Shown here piece after piece: positions 16,191-27,300 of a DNA stretch of 64,000 nt. Both the position numbers and the translations under genes were made by a program. Location: positions 1 to 64,000 of the forward strand of contig JACRER010000016.1 of assembly GCA_016234365.1 (NCBI GenBank), read 5' to 3'. Numbering within the stretch: position 1 is the first letter of the stretch; each line of letters opens with the position of its first letter. Under the pieces are notes generated by a model, which was given only the letters and a program-made list of their open reading frames with translations, searched no databases and was not told the origin of the DNA. Origin of the DNA: Elusimicrobiota bacterium (GTDB lineage: Bacteria; Elusimicrobiota; Elusimicrobia; Elusimicrobiales; UBA9959).

Positions 16191-17882
16191 TTACTTCGCC
16201 TCGGGGGCTTTTTGCTCTATCTTGGCCCAGGTGTCCTTCAGCGTCACCGTCCGGTTGAAGACCGGGGCGCCGGGCTTTGAATCCTTCGGGTCGGCAAAGA
16301 AATAGCCGAGCCGCTCGAACTGGAAGCGTGAACCGGCGGCGGCGGCCTTGAGCGAAGGCTCCAGCATGGCCCGCTCCAGGACTTCGAGGGAATTGCGGTT
16401 CATGTTCTCTTTGTAGTCGCGCCCTTCCTCCACGTCGTCCGGGTTGCGCTTGGTGAACAGCGCGTCGTAAAGGCGCACTGTCGCCGGGACCGCGTGGCGG
16501 GCGGAAACCCAGTGTATGGTGCCTTTTATTTTGCGGCCGTCGGGAGCGTCGCCGCCGCGGGTGGCCGGGTCATAGGTACAGTGCACTTCCGTAATATTGC
16601 CGGCGGCGTCCTTTGCCACGCTTTCGCATTTAACTATGTAAGCCGCGCGCAGGCGCACTTCAACCCCGGGCGTCATGCGGAAGAACTTCTTGGGCGGCAC
16701 TTCCTTAAAATCGTCAGCCTCGATGTAGAGTTCGCGCGAGAACGGCACCTTGCGCGTACCGGCGGCCGGATCCTCCGGATTGTTCACCACGTCCATCTCC
16801 TCGGTCTTGTCGGCCGGGTAATTATCCAAAACCACCTTCACGGGCTTAAGCACGGCCAGCGCGCGGGGCGCGGTCTTGTTGAGCTCGTTGCGCAGCGCGT
16901 TCTCCAGCACCCAGATGTCGGAAATGCCCGGCACCTTGGAGATCCCGATCTCGTCGCAGAAGGCGCGCAGGGCGCTAGCCGTGTAGCCGCGGCGGCGGAA
17001 ACCGGAGACCGTGGGCATGCGGGGATCGTCCCAGCCCTCCACGTATTTCTCTTTCACCAGCTCCAGCAGCTTGCGCTTGCTGGTGATGGTATTGCCCAGG
17101 GTACGGCGGGCGAACTCTATCTGCTGCGGGTGGTAGATGCCCAGCTGGTCTATGAACCAGTCGTAAAGCGGCCGGTGGTCCTCGAACTCCAGCGTACAGA
17201 TGGAATGCGTTATCCTTTCGATGGAGTCTTCCAGGCCGTGCGCCCAGTCGTACATGGGGTAGATGCACCACTTATTGCCCTGGCGGTGATGCTCGGCGTG
17301 CAGGATGCGGTACATCACCGGATCGCGCATGTTAAGGTTGGGATGCGCCATGTTTATTTTGGCGCGCAGCGTGCGCGACCCGTCGGGGAACTCCCCGTTC
17401 TTCATGCGGGTAAACAGGTCCACGTTCTCCTCTACGGAGCGGTTGCGGAAAGGGCTGTCTTTGCCGGGCTCGCCGGGAATGCCGCGGTGCTGGCGCACTT
17501 CCTCGGCGCTAAGGTCGCAGACGAAGGCCTTGCCGGCCTTCACCAGCTGCATGGCCCAGTCGTACATCTGCTGGAAATAGTCGGAGGCGAAGAACAGGCG
17601 GTCCTCGAAGTCCCCGCCCAGCCACTTCACGTCGTCGATGATGGAATCCACGTATTCCTGTTCTTCCTTGGACGGGTTGGTGTCGTCGAAGCGCAGGTTG
17701 AACTTGCCGTTATAGGCGCGCGCTATGCCCGAGTTGAGGATGATAGAAGTGGCGTGGCCGATGTGGAGGTAACCGTTAGGTTCCGGGGGAAAGCGCGTGT
17801 GCACGCGGCGCTCGAACCTGCCGGACTCGTTATCCTTGTCTATCAGCTCGTAGATGAAGTTGGTCTTCGCGGTGGTTTCCAT
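16191..17882 (-). CDS. glnS: Glutaminyl-tRNA synthetase
   Basis: Charges tRNA-Gln directly, 563 aa from ATG 17882. HIGH motif [21 protein letters not shown]-equivalent [12 protein letters not shown], and the two C-terminal beta-barrel anticodon domains are all recognisable. The track's longer form begins with a TTG and adds five residues; I prefer the ATG because a TATAAT box sits 6 nt upstream of it, which would place the transcript start at or next to the ATG (see promoter entry). There is no Shine-Dalgarno. GlnRS is common in Gammaproteobacteria and scattered elsewhere, acquired from eukaryote-like sources. Confidence 0.95.
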   Translation of the reverse strand: METTAKTNFIYELIDKDNESGRFERRVHTRFPPEPNGYLHIGHATSIILNSGIARAYNGKFNLRFDDTNPSKEEQEYVDSIIDDVKWLGGDFEDRLFFASDYFQQMYDWAMQLVKAGKAFVCDLSAEEVRQHRGIPGEPGKDSPFRNRSVEENVDLFTRMKNGEFPDGSRTLRAKINMAHPNLNMRDPVMYRILHAEHHRQGNKWCIYPMYDWAHGLEDSIERITHSICTLEFEDHRPLYDWFIDQLGIYHPQQIEFARRTLGNTITSKRKLLELVKEKYVEGWDDPRMPTVSGFRRRGYTASALRAFCDEIGISKVPGISDIWVLENALRNELNKTAPRALAVLKPVKVVLDNYPADKTEEMDVVNNPEDPAAGTRKVPFSRELYIEADDFKEVPPKKFFRMTPGVEVRLRAAYIVKCESVAKDAAGNITEVHCTYDPATRGGDAPDGRKIKGTIHWVSARHAVPATVRLYDALFTKRNPDDVEEGRDYKENMNRNSLEVLERAMLEPSLKAAAAGSRFQFERLGYFFADPKDSKPGAPVFNRTVTLKDTWAKIEQKAPEAK

Positions 17883-17888
17883 AGGCAA

Positions 17889-17894
17889 ATTATA
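17889..17894 (-). promoter_or_regulatory. -10 box giving a probably leaderless glnS transcript
   Basis: TATAAT on the minus strand is followed by TTGCCT and then the glnS ATG. No clear -35 and no Shine-Dalgarno are present. It lies between the comEC stop and glnS. Confidence 0.4.
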
Positions 17895-17898
17895 CAAT

Positions 17899-19815
17899 TT
17901 ATGGGAGGCCGGGCCCGATGGGGACCACCGCCCCTTTTACGGCATCCGCGCCGGCGCCGGCCAGCTCCGCGCGGACCCCGCCGCGGCTGAGGGTTATCCC
18001 GCCGACCTTCCAGTTAAAAACATCCCCGGAACCGGAGTAGCCGGGCGCGTAGCCGTCCCAGCCGCAGGAAACTTCCTCCGCCCCCTCCTTCTCGCCGGGC
18101 CAGAGGCGGCGCACCTCACCGCCATTTTTCCTAAGCCCCGCCAGGACCAGGGACAGGTCCTCCGGTACGGGCCCGTACGGCAGGAGCATGGTCTTTATCT
18201 TTATCCGCGAAGAGAGTTCCGTTAAGCCGCTGTAATTCTTCTTTTCCAGCGACGAGATCATCACGCCTTCCAGTTCCAGCGCGCCGCTCTCGAGCACCGC
18301 GCCGGCCAGTTTGGCGCCGTTCACCCCCGGGTTGAGCAGGTAGAGGCCGCCGCCCGCGCCGGACACCAGCGCGCTGCCGGTGTTGCCGTCGCCGAAGAGC
18401 GCCCCGCCCTGGCCGCGCACGCGCAGCGCCGCGGCTGACGGCCCCAGCCCCATGACCGCCAGCCCCGCCACGACCAGCGCGTAAAGCCGCATCCGCCCAA
18501 AGCCGAGCCGCGGCGCGTGCAGCACGGCGAAAGCCAGGATAAAAGCCCCGGCTACAGCCCAGGCCGATGGCTCCGGGACCGCCACCGACGCGTAAGGCAG
18601 CCCGGCGAAGAATTTCACCGCCCAGATAAACCCCGCCATGAACCGGGCCACCGCCCAACCCAGCCAGGCGGCCGCCGGGCCGGCCCAGGAAAAAGCGGCC
18701 AGCAGGAAGCCCAGGCCCATGGCGACCGCCGAAGCCGGTACCAGCACCATATTCGAGACCAGCGACGCCATGGAAACTTTGTGGAAATAAACCACCAGCA
18801 CCGGGTAGAGGAAGAGCTGCGCGAAGAAACTGACCGCCAGGAGGCCCAGCGCTTTGCCCGCGAGGCCGCGCACCCGCAGATAAGGGCCCCAGGCGGAGAA
18901 GCCGGCGGTAAGCCCGTAAGCGGCCAGAAACGACATCTGGAATCCCGCGTCGAACAGCGAGTGCGGCGCCAGCGCCAGGATCAGCAGGGCGGCCAGCGTC
19001 AGCGCGTGAAAGGCCCCCGCCTCGCGCCTGGCCAGCCAGGCCGCCAGCCCCGCCGCGAACATCAGGTAAGCGCGCACCAGCGGCGGCTCGAGCCCGACGC
19101 AAAGCACGTAGAGCCCCGCGGCCGCCAGCGCCGCCAGGCCCGAGGCGCGCCGCCGCACCCCTAAACGCGCGCAGAGGAAGTAAACCACCGCCACCACGAA
19201 TCCGACGTTGGAACCAGAAGCCACCAGCAGATGCATAGCGCCGGAATCCTGGAAGGCGGCCCGCAGCTCCGGGCCTATGCCCCGTTTTTCCCCAAGCACC
19301 ACGCCGCCGAGCACGGCCGCCGGCTCAGGCGGCAGCGCGCGGGCAAAAACCCCCATGCAGCCGTAGCGGATGGCGCGGGCCAGGCGGAGCACCGGGTTGG
19401 CGCGGCGCGTTACCTCCAGGTCCGTAGCGCGGGCCTGCGCCGCCACGCCGCGGCGCGCCAGGTAATCGCCCCAGTCCAGGCCGCCGGGCGTCTCCGCCCC
19501 CCTGGGGCTTTCCAGTTCGGCCAGAAAGGTGACGGTATCGCCGTAGGAGGCGCCTTCGAGCGAGCGGGTATAGACCATAAGCCCGCCTCCGTACGGCCGG
19601 CCGTAAAGGCGCACCCCGTCAAGGCCGAACCGCCAGCCGCCGCGCGTCTGCGCGGGGTATTCACCCACGCGGCCCTCTACCAGGACTCCGGAGCGAGGCA
19701 GCGCGAAAGGCGGGGCCTCAGGCGGCTTCAGGAAGAAGCCCCGGAAAACGGCGATAGCCGCCGCCCAGGCGAGCAGCAGCAGGAATATAGGCCTGCGGTA
19801 ACAGGAAAGATGCAT
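17899..19815 (-). CDS. comEC: ComEC/Rec2-type DNA-uptake channel with a degenerate beta-lactamase-fold end
   Basis: Polytopic inner-membrane protein of natural transformation, 638 aa. N-terminal membrane anchor, DUF4131-type OB region ([20 protein letters not shown]), then the Competence channel domain with [17 protein letters not shown] and about ten hydrophobic segments. The C-terminal domain from about 470 keeps the fold-like start of a metallo-beta-lactamase ([12 protein letters not shown]) but the metal-binding HxHxDH site is replaced by [11 protein letters not shown], so a nuclease role of this end is unlikely. It fits with the type IV pilus genes as a transformation apparatus (inference). 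Confidence 0.9.
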   Translation of the reverse strand: MHLSCYRRPIFLLLLAWAAAIAVFRGFFLKPPEAPPFALPRSGVLVEGRVGEYPAQTRGGWRFGLDGVRLYGRPYGGGLMVYTRSLEGASYGDTVTFLAELESPRGAETPGGLDWGDYLARRGVAAQARATDLEVTRRANPVLRLARAIRYGCMGVFARALPPEPAAVLGGVVLGEKRGIGPELRAAFQDSGAMHLLVASGSNVGFVVAVVYFLCARLGVRRRASGLAALAAAGLYVLCVGLEPPLVRAYLMFAAGLAAWLARREAGAFHALTLAALLILALAPHSLFDAGFQMSFLAAYGLTAGFSAWGPYLRVRGLAGKALGLLAVSFFAQLFLYPVLVVYFHKVSMASLVSNMVLVPASAVAMGLGFLLAAFSWAGPAAAWLGWAVARFMAGFIWAVKFFAGLPYASVAVPEPSAWAVAGAFILAFAVLHAPRLGFGRMRLYALVVAGLAVMGLGPSAAALRVRGQGGALFGDGNTGSALVSGAGGGLYLLNPGVNGAKLAGAVLESGALELEGVMISSLEKKNYSGLTELSSRIKIKTMLLPYGPVPEDLSLVLAGLRKNGGEVRRLWPGEKEGAEEVSCGWDGYAPGYSGSGDVFNWKVGGITLSRGGVRAELAGAGADAVKGAVVPIGPGLP

Positions 19816-19882
19816 AGCTTTCGCCGCCGGAGGCGAAGCCGAGGTGACTGAAGTTGCGGCGGTCCCTAACCCAGAACGGAAC

Positions 19883-20476
19883 TCAGATCCTGATGCGCCC
19901 CTTTAGGGCGTAACCCAGCGTGACCTCGTCCATGTAGTCTATATCCCCGCCCAGCGGCACGCCGTAGGCGATGCGGGTTATCTTCTGGACGTAGGGCTTG
20001 AGCAGGCGGATAAGGTACATCGCGGTAGCCTCGCCGTCGGCGTCCGGATTGGTGGCCAGGATGACCTCTTTGACGGCGCCGTCGGAGGCACGCACGCGGT
20101 CGATAAGTTCCTTAAGCTTTATATGTTCGGGCGTCACGCCGGCCGCCGGCGAGACCGCGCCGTGCAGCACGTGGAAAACGCCGGAGAAACTCTTGGCTTT
20201 CTCTATGGCCGCCAGGTCCTGCGGGCGCTCCACCACGCAGATGAGCGAGCGGTCGCGGTGCTCGTCGGCGCACACCGGGCACAGGTCCCCCTCGGCGTAG
20301 TTGAAACATTCGCGGCAGTACTTTACGGACGCCTTCACGGCGCGCAGCGCTTCCACCAGGTCCTCTATTTCCGGGTTGGAGGCCCGCACCACGTAAAGCG
20401 CGAAACGCTCGGCCTGCTTGGGCCCGACGCCGGGGAACTTGCGGAAAACGCCTATTATCCTCTCTAAAGCTTTCAT
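19883..20476 (-). CDS. recR: Recombination mediator RecR
   Basis: Partner of RecO/RecF in loading RecA at gaps, 197 aa. N-terminal helix-hairpin-helix (RKFPGVGPKQAERFALYVV), C4 zinc finger (CRECFNYAEGDLCPVC), and TOPRIM domain (LICVVERPQDLAAIEK ... ATNPDADGEATAMYL). It starts 8 bp after dnaX ends, the common dnaX-recR arrangement. Confidence 0.97.
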   Translation of the reverse strand: MKALERIIGVFRKFPGVGPKQAERFALYVVRASNPEIEDLVEALRAVKASVKYCRECFNYAEGDLCPVCADEHRDRSLICVVERPQDLAAIEKAKSFSGVFHVLHGAVSPAAGVTPEHIKLKELIDRVRASDGAVKEVILATNPDADGEATAMYLIRLLKPYVQKITRIAYGVPLGGDIDYMDEVTLGYALKGRIRI

Positions 20477-20484
20477 GTGCGCGG

Positions 20485-22215
20485 TTATTTTACCTTGTTT
20501 ATTTTAGTGATGCGCCCGTGGAAGACCTTGTTAAGGTGCTTCAGTTCCGGCTCCTCGTCGCCGGAAACCTGCCGGGGGGCCGAGGCGGCCCTGTGCGGCG
20601 CCGGCGCCTCCCGGGCGGCTTCGGCTTCCATGGAATCTTCTATGATAGTCTCTTCCTGGGCGGCGTCAGCCTCGCCGGGGTCCGGCATGGTTTGGGCCCC
20701 CGCCACGGGCGCCGCGGCCTGTTCCGCCGTAAGTTTTATCTTCATCCCGGCGAAACGCTCGAGCATTTCCTCGAGTTCCGGGCAGGCCTTTTCCACCATG
20801 CCCGTCTCGAACTTGGTGCCGCTTATAAGCCGCCAGCTGGCCGGCTCGGAGAAAACTATCTTTACCGAAAGCAGGACGTTGTAGAGCGAGGGGCGCTTTG
20901 CGGCCACCTGGCCCAGCAGTTTCTTCCAGGCGTCGGCGGGTGCGCCAGCGGGGACCGCGGCAGGGGACGGCGCGGGGGACGAAGCCGCCGCGGGGCGCGC
21001 GGCCGGGACTGCCGGCTGGCGCGGAGGCTGAACCTCCGCCGGGGCTAAAGCCTCATTTTTTTTTTGACCGGAGGCCGGCGGGAGTTCGGGGGCGGCGCCG
21101 GAGGCCAGCCTGGACTCCATGCCCTCCAGCCGGCGCACCAGCGCGTCCAGGTCCTGCGGGGTCTCTATGAGCGTAAAAAGCGCCACTTCGGCGGCCAGCG
21201 CCTGGGAATCGGAGAACTTCACTTCTTCGATGATGACGTTAAGCTTGCGCGACAGACGCGCGAGCGTACCGGGCGGGATATCCTTGGGAAGGCCGCGCAC
21301 CGGTTCCCCCCCGCCAAACCCCTGCGCCGCCAGGAAAGCGGCGGCCAGGTTGTTGCGCAGTTCGCGCACGGTGGCCAGCGCGTCGTACCCCTCGCCGGTA
21401 AGCTTGTCGAAAGCGGCGTGCAGGGCGGCGCCATCGCGGTTGACCAGCGCCAGCGCCATGGAATTAATGACCTCGAAGTCCGGGTGACCCAGCAGTTCGT
21501 TCACCACTTCGGCTTTCACTTCGCCGCGGCCGAAGGACGCCGCGCGGTCCAGCATGGTAATGGCGTCGCGCATGGCGCCGCCGGCGGAACGGGCGATCAG
21601 GCGCAGCGCCTCGGGCTCGGTCTTTATTTTTTCCGCCGTCGTCACTTCCTTCAGGCGGGCGGCAATATCGGCCTCGGAGATGGGCCGGAAGCGGAAACAC
21701 TGCGAACGGGAAAGGATGGTGGCCGGCACCTTGTTCTGCTCGGTGGTGGCCATTACAAAGACCACGTGCGCCGGCGGCTCTTCCACGGTCTTCAAAAGCG
21801 CGTTGAACGCGCCGGTGGAAAGCATGTGCACCTCATCGAGGATGTAAACCTTGTACTTATCGCGCGACGGGGCGAAACCGACCTGCTCTATGATGACGCT
21901 GCGCACCTTGTCCACTCCGGTGTTGGAGGCGGCGTCTATCTCTATGACGTCTATGGATTTGCTCTCCGCTATTTCCGTGCAGGAAGCGCATTTACCGCAC
22001 GGGGCGCCGTCCTTGGGGTGGTGGCAGTTGAGCGTCTTGGCCAGGATGCGGGCTATGGTGGTCTTGCCGCAGCCGCGCGGGCCGTAGAAGACGTAAGAAT
22101 GCGCCACGCGGTCCAGCTTGACGGCGTTCTGCAGCGTCTGCTTTATCGTCTCCTGACCCATTACCTCGCCCAGCGTGGCGGGGCGGTATTTAGCGGCGAG
22201 ATTTTCGTAAGCCAT
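20485..22215 (-). CDS. dnaX: DNA polymerase III subunit gamma/tau
   Basis: Clamp-loader ATPase of the replisome, 576 aa. Start at ATG 22215 (MAYENLAAKYRP) with AGGA 5 nt upstream; the 13 extra codons in the track are upstream sequence. Walker A GPRGCGKTTIARIL, four-cysteine zinc module (CHHPKDGAPCGKCASC), DEVHMLS Walker B, sensor region ILSRSQCFRFRP, and a Pro/Ala-rich tau-like tail with a C-terminal conserved stretch. No obvious slippery site for a separate gamma form was found by eye. Confidence 0.97.
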   Translation of the reverse strand: MAYENLAAKYRPATLGEVMGQETIKQTLQNAVKLDRVAHSYVFYGPRGCGKTTIARILAKTLNCHHPKDGAPCGKCASCTEIAESKSIDVIEIDAASNTGVDKVRSVIIEQVGFAPSRDKYKVYILDEVHMLSTGAFNALLKTVEEPPAHVVFVMATTEQNKVPATILSRSQCFRFRPISEADIAARLKEVTTAEKIKTEPEALRLIARSAGGAMRDAITMLDRAASFGRGEVKAEVVNELLGHPDFEVINSMALALVNRDGAALHAAFDKLTGEGYDALATVRELRNNLAAAFLAAQGFGGGEPVRGLPKDIPPGTLARLSRKLNVIIEEVKFSDSQALAAEVALFTLIETPQDLDALVRRLEGMESRLASGAAPELPPASGQKKNEALAPAEVQPPRQPAVPAARPAAASSPAPSPAAVPAGAPADAWKKLLGQVAAKRPSLYNVLLSVKIVFSEPASWRLISGTKFETGMVEKACPELEEMLERFAGMKIKLTAEQAAAPVAGAQTMPDPGEADAAQEETIIEDSMEAEAAREAPAPHRAASAPRQVSGDEEPELKHLNKVFHGRITKINKVK

Positions 22216-22235
22216 AGTGTCCTGTGCTGACCGGG

Positions 22236-22264
22236 AAGAAAGCGGGGAGGCCAAGCCTCCCCGC
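22236..22264 (-). terminator. Rho-independent terminator after the barrel protein gene
   Basis: Perfect 10-bp stem GCGGGGAGGC / GCCTCCCCGC with a 3-nt loop, followed on the minus strand by TTTCTT. It separates the porin-like gene from dnaX. Confidence 0.85.
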
Positions 22265-22274
22265 CGTCGGGTAG

Positions 22275-23129
22275 TTAGAACTTCACTCCGGCTCCGATGG
22301 AGACGAAGCTGTGGTTGGTGGTGCCGTTGTCGAAGATCTGGTAAGCCACGTTGGCCACCAGCATATTCAGGTCAACGTAGCCGCCCAGCGTAACGGCGGA
22401 GCTGTCCTTGGCGCCCTTGTACTTGGTGGTGGTGTAGGCCGCGAAGGGCGTAACCATGGGGATGGTGGACGGGATATCCACGCGGGCGGTCACGCTGGAG
22501 CGCGGCTTGGCTATCACGGCGAAGTCGAGGCCCGGCACAAAGCCCTGCGGGGTCGCGTCCTCGGAACCGTAGGCATAGCCGGTGTAGGAGGCGGACAGGT
22601 TAAGCATCAGCACCTTGGCGCCGGCGAACAGGGAGGCCGCGGTCTGGGAGGTCTTAAGGTCCGTGGTGCCCGCGGTGTTGGTGTGCTGGGTCTGCCTCAG
22701 GGAAGCGCCCACGTCCACGCGGGTAACGCCCTTGCCGCCGCCGGAAACGGAACGCGCGCCGGGGCCGGCCAGGCGGGACTTGCCGCCGGAGGTGGGGGTC
22801 AGCGAGAGGGTAACGTCGCCGCCGGCATAGACGTTCTTATAGCCGTTCACTTCGGGGGTGACGCCGGCTTCGGCTCCTACGGTATAGGCTTCCTGCTCCC
22901 ACGCGCCGCGCAGGCCGTAGGTGCGGTAGGTCTTTTTTGCCCCGGTATCGTACTTGTAGCTGGTCAGCGACGGCTGCAGGGCGAAATCGCCCTCGCCCAC
23001 GCGGAGGTCCAGCTTATAACCGCTGTAATCCTTGCCGGTGGTGCCGGTCAGGCCGCCGTCGAAGTACAGCGCGGAGGCGTTGAGGCCGAGGCCCGCCACC
23101 AGAGTCAGAGAAACTATCAGTTTTTTCAT
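22275..23129 (-). CDS. Putative outer-membrane beta-barrel protein
   Basis: 284 aa with a clear signal peptide (MKKLIVSLTLVAGLGLNASA). The mature part alternates short Gly-Ser-Thr turns with amphipathic strands and ends in GAGVKF, a terminal Phe as used by outer-membrane barrels. No family recognised, no repeats. AAGGGG lies upstream of the ATG. A strong terminator follows. The neighbour upstream (deoxyhypusine-synthase-like) is 37 bp away and could share a transcript. Function as porin or structural OMP is inference from sequence style only. Confidence 0.75.
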   Translation of the reverse strand: MKKLIVSLTLVAGLGLNASALYFDGGLTGTTGKDYSGYKLDLRVGEGDFALQPSLTSYKYDTGAKKTYRTYGLRGAWEQEAYTVGAEAGVTPEVNGYKNVYAGGDVTLSLTPTSGGKSRLAGPGARSVSGGGKGVTRVDVGASLRQTQHTNTAGTTDLKTSQTAASLFAGAKVLMLNLSASYTGYAYGSEDATPQGFVPGLDFAVIAKPRSSVTARVDIPSTIPMVTPFAAYTTTKYKGAKDSSAVTLGGYVDLNMLVANVAYQIFDNGTTNHSFVSIGAGVKF

Positions 23130-23166
23130 CGTTATTCCCCTTATTGTTATTTACTGCCCAAAATCT

Positions 23167-24216
23167 TCAGGCCGCCTTCGCGAGTTCTTTGTTGAGGAAG
23201 TCGGCGTAATTGCGGGCTTTGCGCTTCTTCCAGGAGCCCTTGTGGTAAGCGTAGCCGGCTATCAGCGGGAAGGCCAGCGTGGCCTCGGCGTACACCATCT
23301 GCTCCTGCGTGGTCTGCACCTTGCCCCACGAGCAGGCCTCCTTCAGCGTCGAGGAGGATAGCCCGCCGTCTCGCACGTCGGCCACGGTCACCTGCACCGC
23401 GTACTTGTGCATGGGGGCCTCTTCGCCCAGGATGTCGGCCGCCACCACGGTGTCCTGCGTAAAATTCTTGGGCACTCCGCCGCCTATCATCAAGAGGCCC
23501 GTGTCGCGGGCTTCTATTTTCAGCTTGGTAAGCTCCAGGAAATCTTTAGCGGAATCCATGGACATGTGTTTGCCCGGGTTGTTCCACTGGTGCTCTATCA
23601 TGCCAAAACCCGCGGAGCAGTCCGAAAAGGCCGGCACGAAGATGGGCACGCGCTTTTCATAGGCCGCCAGCACCACCGAGTCCTTGTTCCTGCCGTGTTT
23701 AGAGAGGTAGCGGCCCATCTCCTCTATGAACTCGCGGGAAGAATACGGGCGGGGCTCCAGCGAATCGGCTATCTTGCGCGTGGTCTGGTCGCAGACGCGC
23801 AGCTCGTCCTCGTCTATAAAAGTGTCGTAGATGCGGTCTATGCGCAGTTCACGCAGTTCGTTGTCGTCCACCCCGCCCGCGGCGCCTTTGTAATGTTTGA
23901 AGCCCAGCGCCTCGAAGAAATCCTGGTCCACCATTACCGCGCCCGTGGAGACTATGGCGTCCACCATGTTATTGCGCACCAGGTCCACCACCACTTTCTT
24001 AAGGCCCGCGGAGAACAGGGAGCCCGCCAGCGTCAGGATGACCGAGCAGTTGCGGTCCTGCAGCATGGTATCGTAAATTTTGGCCGCGCGGGCCAGGTCC
24101 CGGGCGGAAAAAGCCATCTCGCCCATGGCTTCCACCATGGGCACCACGTTATGCCTGGAGATCTCTATGTGCTTTACCGCGTCTTTAAGGTAATCCTGCT
24201 TCTTCATCCTGGGCAT
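23167..24216 (-). CDS. Deoxyhypusine synthase-family enzyme
   Basis: 349 aa NAD-dependent spermidine aminobutyl-transferring fold. The reactive lysine motif is present (EACSWGKVQTTQEQMVYAEATLAFP; the Lys of WGK is the covalent-intermediate Lys in the family) as are GAVMVDQDFFEALG and the IGGGVPKNF NAD loop. Bacteria have no hypusinated eIF5A, so bacterial members are thought to make homospermidine or similar polyamines, or remain uncharacterised. GAGGAGG stands 5 nt before the chosen ATG. Confidence 0.9.
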   Translation of the reverse strand: MPRMKKQDYLKDAVKHIEISRHNVVPMVEAMGEMAFSARDLARAAKIYDTMLQDRNCSVILTLAGSLFSAGLKKVVVDLVRNNMVDAIVSTGAVMVDQDFFEALGFKHYKGAAGGVDDNELRELRIDRIYDTFIDEDELRVCDQTTRKIADSLEPRPYSSREFIEEMGRYLSKHGRNKDSVVLAAYEKRVPIFVPAFSDCSAGFGMIEHQWNNPGKHMSMDSAKDFLELTKLKIEARDTGLLMIGGGVPKNFTQDTVVAADILGEEAPMHKYAVQVTVADVRDGGLSSSTLKEACSWGKVQTTQEQMVYAEATLAFPLIAGYAYHKGSWKKRKARNYADFLNKELAKAA

Positions 24217-24249
24217 TACGCCCTCCTCACCGCAGGGATCCGTACCTAC

Positions 24250-24277
24250 ATTATACGATTTTGCCCCCTCCCGTAAA
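24250..24277 (-). promoter_or_regulatory. Possible promoter for the deoxyhypusine synthase-like gene
   Basis: Minus strand TATAAT (24250-24255) with a weak TTTACG -35 16 bp upstream, immediately after the terminator of the 1108-aa gene. Confidence 0.45.
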
Positions 24278-24307
24278 AAAGAAAAACCCCGCGGAGCCGC
24301 GGGGTTT
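24275..24307 (-). terminator. Strong terminator after the envelope-gene cluster
   Basis: AAACCCCGCGG / CCGCGGGGTTT hairpin followed on the minus strand by TTTTTCTTTTTT. It closes the 24324-27650 gene. Confidence 0.92.
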
Positions 24308-24323
24308 CCCCTGCCACAAACAA

Positions 24324-27300
24324 CTACCTGGGCAGGTAGGTCTGGGGCAGCTTATACTTGTCCAGCAGAGCCTTGGCGGAAGTAAACGCGCCCCAGTAGG
24401 TCTGGTAAGCGCGGTCCGTCGCGGGCTGCAGGCTCTTATAGTTCTCGGCCGCCTGGTTCATAACGCTCTTCTGCTTCAGGAGCTGGGCGGTGTAACCTGG
24501 ATGCTTTACCCCATAGAGCGGGTCCTTCTTACCAAGGTCGAGTAGTTTGTTGAAGGAGTCTTCCTCCGCGCGCCAGCGGTCCAGCGCGCCGTCGGACTTG
24601 CTCTTGGCGTTCATCCACAACAGGCGGGCGTCGGAAGCTTTCTTCACGGCGTCCTGCGCGTCCGGGTAGGACTCCAATTTAGCCGGCTTGGGCTTGGGCG
24701 GATGGACAGGCGTCACAGGGGTCACAGGCGTAACAGGATTCGCCGGCACCGAGACTTTGGCCAGGCGGGCGGCTTCTTTAATATTGGCGTCGAACAGGCG
24801 CGGCTCGGACTGGGAATTCTGCCTGTCCATGGCGGCCCGGACCTGCCCCAGGCGTTCCTTTACCTGGCTCAGGCGCTCGGCGGAAATGCCGGGCTTGAGC
24901 TCCGCCTGGAGCCTGCCTACCTCGTCGCCGTACTTCTTCATGGTGTCGAGGTTGCCGTTGGCGGCGGCGAGATACTGCCGGCAGGTGTCACCGGTGCACT
25001 TGCCGCTATTGGCCACCAGGTTATACCTGGCCTGGGCGTCCTTCAGCTGCGGCGCCATGTCCCCGGCCAAGTTGGCCGCGGAAGCGGAAACATCGTTAAG
25101 GCCCGGCACGGAAGTGCCGCCGGTGTTAGGGTCAACAGGCTGAGTGGTGCCGGCCCCGGCGCACCCGGTCCCGCCGAAATAATGACAGGTGTCCACTATC
25201 CCGGCCAGGTCTTTCTTGGCCTGGTCGATATAGCCTACGGCCACTTTGGCGTCGCGGCTTATGCCGGACAGGTCAACAGAGGCCACGAAGGCCTGTATGG
25301 CCCCGCTGCGGGCTGCGTTGGCCACAAAGTTTGTGGTAGGAGTTATCTGGGCGGCCTGCTTGGCGTTGACGGCGGCCAGGTAGGGGTCCCATACCTTATT
25401 CTCGGCGGCGGCGGAATCGGCGCTGTCGTAAACGCGCTTCTCCGTGGGCCACAGCTTATCCCATTTTACGCCGCGTATATCTTCGGCTATCGCCCTCAGC
25501 GGGGCTTTGTCCGCGGGCGTAGTGCCGGCGGCGGTTTCCTTGGCGCCCTTCTGCGTGCCGGCGGCCGCGGAGCCCTTGGGCTGCACGGCGGTCCGGCCGG
25601 TGGCCTTGGCAAGGCGCTCGTTCAGCGGCAGCGAGGTGTCGACGAGGACGTTGCCCATCGCGCCGGACTTCTGGGTATGCGCCCCGGTAATCTGGCCTAT
25701 CGCACCCTTCAACTGGCCAAGCTCGGTATTGAAAGCGTTGAAGCGGAACTCCTCGGCTTCCAACTTTCCCTTGGCGTTGGCCAGGTTTTCCTTAACAGGG
25801 GCCTCGTAGAGGGCTATTATCTTCTTGACCGCGTCGGCGTTTATATTAGGAGCGGTGTCTGCGGCGCCGGCCGTTTTTTCGGCAACGGCGGGGCCGCCGG
25901 CCTTGACGTCCTTGGAGACCTTCATGTTGGCGCCGTCGGCGAGTATCTTTTTCACCGCCTCCTGGTAGGCCAGGTTGGCCCGTTCCGCGGCCGCATAATC
26001 GCCTTTGGCGGTCAGGATGCCGTCGCGGTACTTCAGGTTGGCGGCCACGGCGGAACTATTGGTCTCGCCTAGTTTCTGCGCCACTACCGGCACTACGGCC
26101 TCCAGTTTCTGCACGTTGCCGGCCAGGTCGGTAAGGTCCTTCACAGGCTGGCCGTCGCTCAGCGCCTTCTCCATAAGGAGGGTGGAGTCTATAACGGCGT
26201 CGAAGGCTTTGTCGTAGTCGGTAAAGAGCTTGGCGGCGTCGTTGGAGATGGCCTGCGGGGTGCCAGGAACCGCCGGACCGCCGGGGTTCTGGGGGCCCGC
26301 CGGCGGGGTGCCGCCGGGAGAGTATTCCTTACCTATGGGCTGGTTAGCCTTGCCGCAGATGCAGTTGACCTGCGCGCCAGAGCCCTTGTCTTTGCCGGCA
26401 GCCTCCCAGGCGAACTTCTGGGCACCGGGATCGTAGCACAGGTCCACGGCGGCGACTTTCTTATACTGTTTCACCATCTCCGCGCAATTGCCGTCCGGAC
26501 ATACCGCGGGCTGCCAGCAGAAAGTAGGCTTGGGCTGCGCGTCCAGGCCGAACACGTGGCTCAGGCTGCCGTCCACCATCTTGGTGAGCGGGCCGGTGAT
26601 GCCGGTAAGGATGGCCTCTATGATCTTCTTGGGGATCTCGTACTGCTTATAGAATTCCCATTCCAGCGCCTTCTGCTGGCGCTGCTTGGCGGCCATTTCG
26701 GCGAGCGACTCGCCGGAGCGGCTGTGGTCGTACTTGTTATTGGAATTGGAGGTACGGCCGGTCTTTTCGGAATCGCCGCCGTAACCCAGCCCGCCGCCGC
26801 CGGCGCCCAGGTTCACGGAATCGGCCGCGGCTTTATCCAGCGAACCGATAGCCGAGCCGCCGCCGAAGTTGCTGGCGGCCCTGTCGCTGGCAGCGCGCAG
26901 CTTCTCGAAAGCGCCCTTGGAGGAACTGTTGGGGGTATTGGAAGCCACGCCCTTATAGCCGGGCGTAGCCACGGGCCCCACCATGGAGCGCTTGGCGGAC
27001 TTGCCGGAAGCGGATTTGGCGTCGTCTATTATCTTGCCGCCGCCCAGGCTGCCGGACGTGCGGGAATTCTCACCGCCGCCGAAGAAAGAACCGAAACTGC
27101 GCAACGCGGACTGCATGCGCGGCACCGGCGTAGGCGAGGGCGCGGCCTTGGCGGCCTCGCTGAAAGCGGCGCGGCCCACGTCCTTCATGGAGTCGCGGAA
27201 ACTGCTGGCCGGAGGGGCGGGCGGCGGGGCCGCGGGAGTAGCCGGCTGGGCGCCCAGGATCAGGGAGGCCGGATCGCGCGAACTCAGCGGGGTTATCACC

